Shown here: piece by piece, positions 9,179 through 18,700 of the stretch
Position numbering within the stretch: position 1 is the stretch's first letter
How the letters are laid out: each line of letters opens with the position of its first letter
DNA from: TMED14 sp002167805
GTDB taxonomy: Bacteria; Bacteroidota; Bacteroidia; Flavobacteriales; Schleiferiaceae
Assembly (NCBI GenBank): GCA_965655795.1
Contig: CBFHHY010000004.1
Coordinates: 83,936 to 147,935 of the forward strand
DNA length: 64,000 nt
Reading direction: 5' to 3'
Notes under the pieces: model-generated
Database searches by the model: none
Told to the model about the DNA's origin: nothing
Seen by the model: only the letters and a program-made list of their open reading frames with translations
Translations under genes and position numbers: made by a program

Positions 9179-10033
9179 TTAAAGCGAAATAGATGCAGGT
9201 TGAATAACCTTATAATTGGATCGATCATATATCAATATGACCCACTCACATTCATTTGCATCCCATAAAGGGTCTAAGTTAGCCGTAACACTTCCAGTAA
9301 AAGTTTGTCCGGATGTCCCACCATTTTCAGAAATGGATATTCCAAATGGGCCAAGGGGAGCACTACGAAAAACATTTTTGTGAACATACGTTTCATTTCT
9401 GGAATTATTTGGCATAAGTTGTGGACTGATAATTCCTGTCTCTTTGATATATACCGCAACCCAGAGGGGATTCGATTGATTCGAAATCATTTCTACGGAA
9501 TAATTCAAAACACCTATTCGATTTGGAGCGTCATATTCTGTACTTAAAGTGAATAAAGCCTCTGGCGATTTTGCCAATTCTAGATTTGTAATACCCGACC
9601 AAGCAGTATATGTTTTTTGATGAGAATTTGGATAATCGATTCGCTGAACAAGCCCCATAGGCATAGCAGAAATTCCAAAATGCGTCGCGAGATCATCACT
9701 ATATTCGGTTGTGAAATCTGTCGGATATTCATTATTAACCCCTGTAAAATTGGAGGGTCCAGCGTGTATAGCAAGAGGAATAACCTGAGAATCAAACAGA
9801 CTATCTAATTCATTTATCGCTTTAGATGCTTTTGGACAATTTTTGCATCTGTGGCCGGTAAAGTCTTCAATGAGAACTGCTTTTTGAGTTTGAATGATTG
9901 TATCACTTTGAACCAAACCAACAGTGTCAATTGGTGATATAGAATCTTTAAATGGTTCATCAATTATATCGCAACTATTTAGCATAATGCCAATTGAAAG
10001 AATAAGAAGTGTGAAATATTTGATGTGATTCAT
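9179..10033 (-). CDS. Omp28-like lipoprotein with thioredoxin-type CxxC
   Basis: A 284-residue exported protein with a lipoprotein signal (lipobox MLNSC, Cys21) and the Omp28-related core. The stretch VLIEDFTGHRCKNCPKA carries a CKNC motif at residues 63-66 in a thioredoxin-like fold, followed by HAGPSNFTG and the AMPMGLVQR segment. That segment resembles the cis-Pro loop region of thioredoxins. An Ig-like beta domain probably follows. Family members are surface or periplasmic proteins of poorly known function; a thiol-disulfide role is an inference from the CxxC. It is the last gene of a four-gene minus-strand cluster, with a 2-base gap from the barrel gene before it. No T9SS sorting domain is seen. 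Confidence 0.78.
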   Translation of the reverse strand: MNHIKYFTLLILSIGIMLNSCDIIDEPFKDSISPIDTVGLVQSDTIIQTQKAVLIEDFTGHRCKNCPKASKAINELDSLFDSQVIPLAIHAGPSNFTGVNNEYPTDFTTEYSDDLATHFGISAMPMGLVQRIDYPNSHQKTYTAWSGITNLELAKSPEALFTLSTEYDAPNRIGVLNYSVEMISNQSNPLWVAVYIKETGIISPQLMPNNSRNETYVHKNVFRSAPLGPFGISISENGGTSGQTFTGSVTANLDPLWDANECEWVILIYDRSNYKVIQPASISL

Positions 10034-10035
10034 TT

Positions 10036-11703
10036 CTATAGACTTGTTGTTAATGATATGCTTAAACCACTTGATGGAGGGACAACTCTACAAACTCCTC
10101 CAACACAAAAAACACCTTGCTGCTGTCTTCCATATCCAATTTGAACTCTCGTTGGACCATTAAAATGGATAAGAGATAAAATCGGATAATGTATCCGTCT
10201 GCTCGGTGTAGGGTGCCCATAATTAAAAATATCTTGAAGGGCTAAGGTCCAATCATGATTAATGGTCCATTCAACTAATGCCATAGCCATATCTCCTCTA
10301 AATCCGTCAGCTAATGCGAATTGTAATTCACTTCGAATGGTTTGCCCATTGGGAATTTTGAATTGATTTTCCCATACCATAGCATTTATATTTATCACAG
10401 AGTCCATACCTGGATTTTCTAAAATCGTTATGTCACCCACACCATCATTTAAAACAGTTTTATTGTATTCTAGATGATAGAAAGTTATTTGACTTTTATA
10501 TTGTTTTGAAAACTTATGAGATATGCTTGCATTTAAATCTTGAAAATATCTTATCGGCCCCAATTTTAAATAGTCGGATATATATCCCTGTGTTCCTTTT
10601 AGGCCTCTAGTCCCGTCTTCAAGGACACTTTTATCAATACTATTGGAAATAGCAGAATTAAAATTAAGTCTGGTTCCGTATTTACCACCTAGTGGACTGC
10701 CTCTCGGAATCATATAGCTAATTTCAAATTGACCACCAATTTCTCCATTAACTTGAGTAGCATAGGGGTATAATGCGGGAAGAGCATAAGTGTGAGGCTC
10801 TGAAGTGGGGGGTAAGAAATTTATAAAAAGATCGAATTGCTGAGCATTTCTGTCAGATCGAAAACTCATATTATCAATTCGTTTAATGGATGCTAGAATA
10901 CCCAAGCCTTTTTTACTGTAGGTTAAGGTGCTAATAAAAGCTTCTCCCGGTCTATAAATATATCCATTATCATAACTAGGATCGTTTATTTTGTATGCCC
11001 ATTCATTTGTCCAACTATAGCCTTTAAAATTTAGATTCGACCTTAAAGAATAAGACCCAACATTTTCAGGTAGGTTAAGAATAGGGTCGAAGCCCCGTTG
11101 AAATTTACTCACAAAGCTTGCTCCGAAGCTGGTTATGATGCCTTTTTTATTTAGAATTGGAATTAACTCATTTGCAGACCATTCGATATCCACCCCTCGA
11201 ACAATTCCATCACTTTTAGTGAAGTACTTTCTTTGGCGACCAAGGACACCCTTAATTTTTATACCTCCATTAATTTTTGTTAAAACTCTAACTCCATCCA
11301 TTGCATTATCAAGACCTAGGCCTCTCTCCTCATAAGAACGAAAAATTAGACCTGATCCAAACTGCTCATAAAAATTTCCAACAGTAATATCCCAGTTGTC
11401 TCTTTTGACTCTAGCATAACGATAAGTAATGCCTTCGCCGCGGAAGCCATTTGGAAACCCAAGCATGACATTTTGATAATTTTCATATCTCATTCCTGCT
11501 TCAAAATCACCGTCCGTATATGTGAACAAAGCAAACCCTTGACCTAATAATTTTTCATCAGGATAAAATTCTCCTGATGGATCTAAGATTTCATCTCGAA
11601 GATACCATTGGGCATCAGATTGAATTATAGCTCGTACTTTTTTTTCTTGAGCTCTGGATAATAATGGGAGAGCCAATACCATAAAGGTTATGAAAAATCT
11701 CAT
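10036..11703 (-). CDS. Predicted outer-membrane beta-barrel protein (DUF6029-like)
   Basis: A 555-residue protein with a clear Sec signal peptide (residues 1-18, cleavage near SRAQ). A long series of alternating amphipathic strands follows and the C terminus is SISLTTSL, the pattern of an outer-membrane barrel. It resembles the DUF6029 family of Bacteroidota; this is recognition from memory and should be treated as tentative. The start codon shares one base with the stop of the upstream TlpA-like gene (TAATG), so the two are probably translationally coupled. The Omp28-like lipoprotein follows after 2 bases. The function is unknown; context suggests it works with the exported thioredoxin-fold neighbours. 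Confidence 0.65.
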   Translation of the reverse strand: MRFFITFMVLALPLLSRAQEKKVRAIIQSDAQWYLRDEILDPSGEFYPDEKLLGQGFALFTYTDGDFEAGMRYENYQNVMLGFPNGFRGEGITYRYARVKRDNWDITVGNFYEQFGSGLIFRSYEERGLGLDNAMDGVRVLTKINGGIKIKGVLGRQRKYFTKSDGIVRGVDIEWSANELIPILNKKGIITSFGASFVSKFQRGFDPILNLPENVGSYSLRSNLNFKGYSWTNEWAYKINDPSYDNGYIYRPGEAFISTLTYSKKGLGILASIKRIDNMSFRSDRNAQQFDLFINFLPPTSEPHTYALPALYPYATQVNGEIGGQFEISYMIPRGSPLGGKYGTRLNFNSAISNSIDKSVLEDGTRGLKGTQGYISDYLKLGPIRYFQDLNASISHKFSKQYKSQITFYHLEYNKTVLNDGVGDITILENPGMDSVININAMVWENQFKIPNGQTIRSELQFALADGFRGDMAMALVEWTINHDWTLALQDIFNYGHPTPSRRIHYPILSLIHFNGPTRVQIGYGRQQQGVFCVGGVCRVVPPSSGLSISLTTSL

Positions 11704-12203
11704 TAGTCAGTTTTTATTATCTCTTTTTCAGATAACGCAACAATTTTTTTTGCAAGTTCCTCTTCTTCACCTGGAATATACTTATTGGCTTGCCAAACGA
11801 TTTCTGCTTTTGAATTAAGTAAAAAGGTGTGGGGAATATTATTGACACCCATAGCTCTTCTGAAGTCACTATTAGGATCCAAGAAAACATCATAATCCCA
11901 AGCCTGACTGGCGACGAAAGGAGCAACTTTACTCATGGTTCTGGAGTCATCGATAGAGATCGCCAAAACCTTAATGCCTGTTTCTTCAAGATCAATGAAG
12001 TAATCATGGAATGCATTTAGCTCATTTATACAGGGCTTACACCATGTGGCCCAAAAACTGATAACTAAGGGGCCATCATTATTTTTTAGGGTCGATGTGT
12101 TTATAGTTTGCCCTTGCAGGTTTTTAATTTCGGCATTTGCCAATTCCTGCCCCATTATTTGGAGGCTTAGAAAAAAACTAAAAATAAGAGTTAAATGCCT
12201 CAT
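11703..12203 (-). CDS. TlpA-like periplasmic thioredoxin
   Basis: A 166-residue protein with an N-terminal signal peptide (to about residue 19) and a TlpA/ResA-type thioredoxin domain. The active site is WCKPC at residues 54-58 within SFWATWCKPCINEL. NIPHTFLLN near residue 120 contains the cis-Pro. Such proteins usually reduce or exchange disulfides in the periplasm, for example in cytochrome maturation; the substrate here is not known. It starts 12 bases downstream of a strong hairpin and overlaps the barrel gene by one base. It belongs to the four-gene cluster of exported thiol proteins. Confidence 0.86.
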   Translation of the reverse strand: MRHLTLIFSFFLSLQIMGQELANAEIKNLQGQTINTSTLKNNDGPLVISFWATWCKPCINELNAFHDYFIDLEETGIKVLAISIDDSRTMSKVAPFVASQAWDYDVFLDPNSDFRRAMGVNNIPHTFLLNSKAEIVWQANKYIPGEEEELAKKIVALSEKEIIKTD

Positions 12204-12214
12204 AAGATTTATTT

Positions 12215-12241
12215 AACCTGGAGAGCATTGCTCTCCAGGTT
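12215..12241 (-). terminator. Strong 12-bp hairpin between the Omp28/T9SS gene and the tlpA-like gene
   Basis: A perfect inverted repeat (AACCTGGAGAGC, loop ATT, GCTCTCCAGGTT) lies after the stop at 12261 and only 11 bases before the tlpA-like ATG. No U-tract follows on the minus strand, where the next bases are AAATAAATC. It may be a weak terminator, a processing site or an mRNA-stabilising hairpin that separates expression of the first gene from the next three. The structure is certain; the role is not. Confidence 0.6.
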
Positions 12242-12260
12242 GAATGATAGATTTTGTCTA

Positions 12261-14213
12261 TTAATGAGAAACTGTGAACCTTACGTTCTGAATCTCACCA
12301 TTGATCGAAATTTGTGCATTATAAATTCCACTGGGGAGATCACTCACTGATGTCTCAATTATATGATTTCCTGATGGGAATGTCTGTGATTCAATGTTTA
12401 GAACCTTTTGACCTGAAATGTTTAAAATTGCTAACGAAACCTCAGATTTATTTGCAAGGGTTATTTCAAATTTTGTAAGATCTGAGCTTGGGTTTGGAAA
12501 CACACGGATATTATTTTGAATATCCTCTTCATCTTCACTCAATACATTCGTTGATACCCAAATGTTATCTAGATATAAACATTGACCAGCAGCAGAAGTC
12601 CCTTCAAATTTTAATAGAATATGACCAGCTGAGGCATAATTACTTAAAGATATTTTATGCGTTAGCCACTTGTTGGGGTCTGCCCAGTAACGGTACTGAG
12701 AGCCAGGATCTGTTCCAGTCGCTAATGATGCTCCGGAGGGAGAGAATATATTGGTCCATGATGATCCGCAGTCAGTGGAGACATAAACTTTTAACTGGTC
12801 ATTTGAATTGCCTCCTCGCGCAGCGTATGATGTAGAGAGATATAAATTGGGGTTTGAGATTGTCGATAAGGAGATCTTTTCGGTAATTAAGCTTATAACT
12901 GTCCCTGAGGCTATTGTTGGAAAATCCCAAAATAACGACGATGCGGACTGCCCCCACCCTCCAAGTTCCTGCTGAAGGTTTTGAACATTGGCTTTACTAA
13001 TGGCACCAACCATTTCTCCTGATACCGATTCCTCTTTGATCATATTTGAAGGAATCTTACCCAAAGAAAGTCCTTCAAAATTCTGATCGTAAGGAGCGTA
13101 GGTTGGATTATTGTTCAAGATATTTATCGTGGTAGGTACTGAAGAATTGTTTAACGGAGCATAATCTACGCTTCCATTGGGGTTATCAACTAAACCTACA
13201 ATTTCATTAGCCCCAGTGGATAAAGTCACTTGGGGAAAAGAAACCGTTGCTGCTTGTCCCGCTGAGAGACTACCTGTCCAGTTTTGTGACACTGGAGTTC
13301 CTCCATTTATTGAATACGATACGGTGGCAGAGGTTATTGTCATTGACCCAGAGTTTTGAATGGTGACAGAGGGAGTTACATTTGGATCACAATATCCGCT
13401 TGTAGATGCACTTATGCTTGCGATACTTGCATCGGCTAATCCACTCACTGCTTGCTTTGGGCTGAAAGCTGCATTCTTTATTTCTTTATTAGAATTATCT
13501 TGAACAAATGCAACAAACGCTACCTCTCCGAGATTCCCTAAATATGAGGGCAATGGAATTTTGAATTGAAAGCTTTGTGATTGCCCAGCTGTCCATGAGT
13601 CAGCTAGAGTTGTTCCGTTAGCATTAGGGATCATTTCACGCATGACATCGTGGAAAACAGTTTCACCATTGGATCCAGGCGGGGATGAGTATGTCACGGT
13701 TTCTTCCACCATAACAAGATGAAGTTTTAGAGACCCTGTAGTCCCTGAGGTTAAAGTAGATGAAGTTGCGTTTCCCACGAGCACAACAACTTGAGCTGAA
13801 TCATACCCGCTTGTTAATTGATGAGTTACGGTGACGCTCCAATCTGGGGCTGTATTATATCTGGCATCAATTTGAGCTTGTGAGACTGATGCAGGACTAA
13901 CGCCTCCGGCTCCATACATTGTCTGGTTATAAACACGCGGAACAGCATTGGCTGAATAATAATTGTATCTAGTTAGCGCTGGTCCTGGATTTGCAGCATT
14001 CATCGGATCTGTACCTGGGAAATGGGCCTGATATGAAATTTTTGCGATTTTTGTTGGATTCGCTGCCAAGAGAGCATTGTAAGCTGGGTTGTAAGACGCA
14101 CATGGGCCACATGACGCTTGCGTAAAATGTTCATTCAATACAAGCCTAGTTGCTTGAGAATACGCAGAGCTAAATGCAAATAACAAAATTGTAATTGCTA
14201 AATATTTTTTCAT
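12261..14213 (-). CDS. Omp28-like secreted protein with T9SS type A sorting domain
   Basis: A 650-residue secreted protein. It has a signal peptide (about 1-19), then an Omp28-type thioredoxin-like domain with CGPC at residues 35-38 (HFTQASCGPCASYNPAY). The segment around residues 80-95 contains NAVPRVYNQ, a likely cis-Pro loop. The middle has Ig/CARDB-like beta sandwiches and a region with DNIWVST that looks like a jelly-roll. The last 80 or so residues start with FPNPSSD and end FTVSH, which is a type IX type A C-terminal sorting domain. It is therefore predicted to cross the outer membrane through SprA and be handled by PorU/PorV. It is the first gene of the minus-strand cluster. Confidence 0.85.
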   Translation of the reverse strand: MKKYLAITILLFAFSSAYSQATRLVLNEHFTQASCGPCASYNPAYNALLAANPTKIAKISYQAHFPGTDPMNAANPGPALTRYNYYSANAVPRVYNQTMYGAGGVSPASVSQAQIDARYNTAPDWSVTVTHQLTSGYDSAQVVVLVGNATSSTLTSGTTGSLKLHLVMVEETVTYSSPPGSNGETVFHDVMREMIPNANGTTLADSWTAGQSQSFQFKIPLPSYLGNLGEVAFVAFVQDNSNKEIKNAAFSPKQAVSGLADASIASISASTSGYCDPNVTPSVTIQNSGSMTITSATVSYSINGGTPVSQNWTGSLSAGQAATVSFPQVTLSTGANEIVGLVDNPNGSVDYAPLNNSSVPTTINILNNNPTYAPYDQNFEGLSLGKIPSNMIKEESVSGEMVGAISKANVQNLQQELGGWGQSASSLFWDFPTIASGTVISLITEKISLSTISNPNLYLSTSYAARGGNSNDQLKVYVSTDCGSSWTNIFSPSGASLATGTDPGSQYRYWADPNKWLTHKISLSNYASAGHILLKFEGTSAAGQCLYLDNIWVSTNVLSEDEEDIQNNIRVFPNPSSDLTKFEITLANKSEVSLAILNISGQKVLNIESQTFPSGNHIIETSVSDLPSGIYNAQISINGEIQNVRFTVSH

Positions 14214-14382
14214 AATTATAGTTTTCTTTGTAAATTTTTTGTAAAGGTTGAATACTCTAAAGTTAACAATCTATTACATAATTGCAATGCAATGCAACTA
14301 TTATTGACATAAAATTGCTTGTTTTATAAATATTCCTCATTCAAAGTATTAACTTTGAGTCAAAATTGGTCATATTTCAATC
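14214..14382. promoter_or_regulatory. Divergent intergenic region with candidate promoter for the plus-strand gene
   Basis: This 169-base AT-rich gap separates two divergently transcribed T9SS cargo genes. On the plus strand TAACTTTG at 14350-14357 matches the Bacteroidota -7 box TAnnTTTG and sits 25 bases before the ATG at 14383. No well-spaced TTG (-33) was found. A short run of GCAAT direct repeats lies around 14283-14297. I see no convincing -7 box for the minus-strand gene. Confidence 0.35.
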
Positions 14383-15093
14383 ATGTTTAGATTTTTCTTT
14401 ACTCTATTTATCTTAATTTTCTCTTTAAAACTCGCAAGCCAGTCCCTCGTTGTTGAATCAAAAGACTCAATAGCCTATGTGAACTCTATTTCAGGGCAAC
14501 AGGCTGTAGGACATATTGCTTTAAAGAATATTTCGAATTCCTCAAAAGATTATTTCTTGGTAAGAAGAAAAGTCGGATCAACCGGTTTGGTAGATTCAAA
14601 TTACTTCTGTTGGGATTTATGTTACGGTACTTTTGCCTCACAAAGTTTGGGTAATGTAACTATTGCTGCTGGAGCTGTAGCATATGATTTTTCAGGCTAT
14701 TCATATGTTAGAGACACCAGTTTAGAGGGGCAGGATACCATTTGGTATACAATTATAAATGCCATCGACTCTACGGATACTCTTCAAGTACAAATGATAT
14801 ATGGTTTCTCAAAGACGTTTAACCTCGAAGAGAAAGAAGTCAACGATTTTAAAATATATCCGAATCCTATTGGTGATGAAAATTTGAATATTGATATTCT
14901 CACATCAAACGGCATTACTTACCTGCATGTCTTAGATCTTAACGGGAGAAAAGTCAGAGAATTTGAGGTTGAACCGAATCAAAGGAAAGTGACTTTTAAT
15001 CCTCACTTTATCGGGTTAGAAAAAGGTATCTATATTCTAAAGCGTATAAATTCCGCTGGAAAATTTGAATTTGGAAAATTTATAGTTCAGTAA
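14383..15093 (+). CDS. Small secreted protein with T9SS type A sorting domain
   Basis: A 236-residue exported protein of unknown function. It has a signal peptide (about residues 1-19, ending KLASQS). A single beta-rich domain follows (about 20-150) with a Cys pair in the FCWDLCYG stretch. The C-terminal sorting domain runs from about residue 156 (FKIYPNPIGDENLN) to KFIVQ, typical of type A T9SS cargo. The central domain lacks a family I can name. It stands divergently to another cargo gene and upstream of ruvA, with a 36-base gap. Export through the SprA channel encoded next door is inferred from the tail. Confidence 0.8.
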   Translation: MFRFFFTLFILIFSLKLASQSLVVESKDSIAYVNSISGQQAVGHIALKNISNSSKDYFLVRRKVGSTGLVDSNYFCWDLCYGTFASQSLGNVTIAAGAVAYDFSGYSYVRDTSLEGQDTIWYTIINAIDSTDTLQVQMIYGFSKTFNLEEKEVNDFKIYPNPIGDENLNIDILTSNGITYLHVLDLNGRKVREFEVEPNQRKVTFNPHFIGLEKGIYILKRINSAGKFEFGKFIVQ

Positions 15094-15129
15094 ATACTAA
15101 ATTTTAATTTTCTTCGTTATTAGAGTCCA

Positions 15130-15711
15130 ATGTTTAATCACTTTGTAGGGCGTATAATAGAAAAATCTCCGGCACATGTCGTTATTGAATGTGGTCAAGT
15201 TGGCTATTATTTAAACATTTCTCTTACAACATATGGTCAAATAGGTGATTCCAAAGAAATTAAATTGCTTGCTCATGCCGTTTACAGAGAAGATGCTCAA
15301 CTTTTATTTGGATTTTTTACCCCAGTAGAAAAAGATGTTTTTCTTTTGCTTTTAAGCGTATCTGGAGTGGGAGCGAATACAGCGAGAATGATTTTATCCG
15401 CACTTAGGCCAAATGAAGCGATTCAAGCGATATCTAATGGGGACAGTGGGGCGCTTCAGAGGATCAAAGGTATAGGGGCGAAAACTGCTCAAAGAATAGT
15501 GATTGACCTTAGAGATAAAGTGGGTGGAGTTTCGTCAACAAAAGATGTTGGGAATGAAGTATCGGCCTCTGTAAGGGATGAAGCTATACAGGCATTAATT
15601 GTTTTAGGGTTCTCTAGACAGGCAGTAGAAAGAATAGTATCATCTATTCTAGCTAAAGAGGGAGATCAAAATTTAGAAGAAGTTTTAAGAATCGCATTAT
15701 CCCAGCTCTAA
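15130..15711 (+). CDS. ruvA: Holliday junction DNA helicase subunit RuvA
   Basis: RuvA binds four-way junctions and loads RuvB. The 193-residue product has the normal length and three domains. The OB-fold N terminus reads MFNHFVGRIIEKSPAHVVIE. Two helix-hairpin-helix motifs follow (VSGVGANTARMIL near 76-88 and IKGIGAKTAQRIV near 112-124). A C-terminal three-helix domain contacts RuvB. The stop overlaps the sprA ATG by one base (TAATG), and this ruvA-sprA arrangement recurs in Flavobacteriia. Confidence 0.96.
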   Translation: MFNHFVGRIIEKSPAHVVIECGQVGYYLNISLTTYGQIGDSKEIKLLAHAVYREDAQLLFGFFTPVEKDVFLLLLSVSGVGANTARMILSALRPNEAIQAISNGDSGALQRIKGIGAKTAQRIVIDLRDKVGGVSSTKDVGNEVSASVRDEAIQALIVLGFSRQAVERIVSSILAKEGDQNLEEVLRIALSQL

Positions 15712-18700
15712 TGCGGTTAAAGCCGAAGTTTTTTTTCAGTTTTTTCTTTGCTGTAATTATTTCCATTGGATCTAATGCACAGGGAATCGATTCAAATGCT
15801 ACTAATTGGTCTATGCCTGGAATTGATATCCCCAAAAATATCAGCATCTCCTATACATATGACCCTGTAACAGGATTTTATATTGGGCAAAAATATATCG
15901 GAGAAACCCCTATTGGCTCGCCAATATATTATTCTGAAGAGGATTATCGTAAAATGATTTTTCAACAACAGGAACTTGATGGTTGGAGTAGCCGTTGGTC
16001 TCAAGGAAGCTCAGCAGATCAAAGAAACGGAGTGAATATTGTTCCAGATATGAATTTAGGCTCAAATCTGATAGAAGATATTTTTGGATCTGATGAATTA
16101 GAAATAAGGCCCCAAGGTACAGCTGAGCTTAGGTTTGGATTGAGATTTCAGCATATTAAAAACCCCATTGTCCCAGAGAGAAATAGAAAAAATCTTGCAT
16201 TTGACTTTGATCAAAAAATGCAAGTGAATGCAACGGGAAAATTAGGAGAAAGGTTAGATCTTCAAATAAACTATGATACTGAAGCGACGTTCGGATTTGA
16301 AAACAAAATGAAACTCAATTTTAAAGGTCTAGAGGATGATATTATAAAGTCTTTAGAGATGGGTAATGTCAGTATGCCAACTGGAAGTAGCCTGATAACT
16401 GGAGCTCAAAGCCTATTTGGTTTAAAAGGGAAATTTCAATTTGGGAAAACAACAGTGACTGCAGTCTTGGCTGAGCAAAGAAGTCAAAGTCAAAGCTTAA
16501 ATATTCAGGGTGGGGCAACCACGCAAGAATTCTTGATTCAAGGCGATGCATACGAGGCAAATCGCCATTTTTTCTTGAGCCATCATTTTAGAAATAATTA
16601 CGAACAATGGTTAAGCACTTTGCCGGTTATTCAAAGCCCTGTTCAAATTACTCGCGTAGAAGTTTGGGTTACTAACAGAAGAACAACACCTACGGAGGTG
16701 AGAAATATAATTGCTTTTACAGATCTAGGTGAGGGTGAGGCCCGCGCTTGGCGATCCACCAGTGCTAACAGGAATGGTGATATTATCTTTCCAGGACAAT
16801 CCATAGACCCATTACCCAGTAATAGAGTCAATCGTCTTGATCCCAATGATTTGCTTACAAGATTTCCAAACATTCGAGATGCTGCCACTGCGAGCTCTTC
16901 TTTAATTGCATCGGGCTATGATCCCAATGTAGAGTATTCCGAGCTTACAAATGCAAGAAAATTGCAGTCAAACGAGTATACATTTCATCCGCAATTAGGG
17001 TATTTGACCCTAAACACTTCATTGAATCAAGACGAGGTGTTGGCTGTTGCATACCAGTATACTGCAAATGGAAGAACTTATCAAGTAGGTGAATTTTCCA
17101 ACGATGGGATAATGGCCCCAAAAAGTCTTGTTTTGAAATTATTAAAACATACTCTTTTGGATGTGAAGTCTCCATTATGGGATTTAATGATGAAAAACGT
17201 ATATAGTTTAAATGCTTTTCAATTATCTCAAGAGGACTTCAGATTGGAAGTGATGTATTTGAATGACGATACAGGCTTACCTATTCCATTTTTACCTGAG
17301 AGTACTGTTAAAGACAAACTTTTAATTCAAGTTCTTGACATGGACTATGTCAATAATAATAATGATCCATTCCCAGATGGTCTTTTTGATTATGTGGAAG
17401 GAGTGACAGTATTAAGTCAAAAGGGTCGTGTCATTCTTCCTGTTTTAGAACCATTCGGATCAAGCTTATCGAGTAAATTATCCAACCAGAGTGAAAAAGA
17501 AAAATATGTTTTTCAACAGCTCTATGACTCTACGCTCTTTCGTGCACAGGAGCAAACCCAATTGAATAAATTTCTTATTCGTGGAAGGTATAAAAGTGCG
17601 GGGGGATCACTAATCCAATTGAATTCTTTCAATATACCTAGAGGTTCAATTTCAGTAACTGCAGGTGGCGCAAAACTCATAGAGAATCAGGATTATACAG
17701 TTGATTATTCACTTGGGCAAGTGAGAATTTTAAATGAAAGTATATTGCAATCAGGAATGCCTGTAAAGGTTTCTTTTGAAAATAATACTATGTTTAATTT
17801 TCAAGCAAAAACATTTTCTGGACTTGCTGTTGAACATGAGGTTTCAAAAGATTGGACCGTAGGAGGTACTTTTTTAAGATTGGCGGAAAGACCATTGACT
17901 CAGAAAGTGAATACTACTGAGATTCCAATAGCTAATAGTATTTGGGGATTTCAGACACAATATCAAAAGAATTTGCCGGGATTGACTCGATTTATGGATA
18001 AGCTTCCTTTTATATCTACCAATGCTCCTTCCAAAATTCAGATACAAGCCGAGATAGCACAACTTCTCCCAGGATCTCCAAAGGGAATTAAGATAAATGG
18101 GGATGCGACAACGTATTTGGATGATTTTGAGACCAGTCAGACAACTATTGACCTCAGGGGTACGACTACTTGGCATTTAGCCTCGACACCCGAGGGGCAA
18201 ACGAAACTTTTCCCCGAAGCCTCTCTGAGTAATAATTGGGCATATAACTCGAACCGGGCTCGAATAAGCTGGTATATAATTGACCCTTCATTTTTTGCAA
18301 ACAATAGTCAAACCCCACAAAATATTCGAGGTAATCCATCTATTACCTCTGACCATAGACAGCGTTTGGTTCCGTTAAATGAAGTTTTCCCAAATGTTCC
18401 ATTGCAACCGGGAATGGCCCGAAATATTGCCATGTTTGATCTCCAATTTGATCCGAATGAGAGAGGGCCTTACAACTTTGATGTAGCTGGATACCCTAAC
18501 TACAGTCAAGGAATAAATTCGGATGGCTTTTTGATTGATCCAAAATCCAGATGGGGGGGGATAATGCGTCAATTATCAATAAACAACTTTGAGGAGCAAA
18601 ACATAGAATTCATTCAGTTCTGGATGTTAGACCCATTTTTAGATAATCCTACCGCCATGGGAGGTGATTTGTATTTCCACTTAGGCAATTTGTCTGAGGA

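Noticed and set aside
9305..9808. Plus-strand frames opposite the Omp28-like lipoprotein gene
   Set aside because: They overlap a well-supported exported protein gene on the other strand and show no recognisable sequence features.
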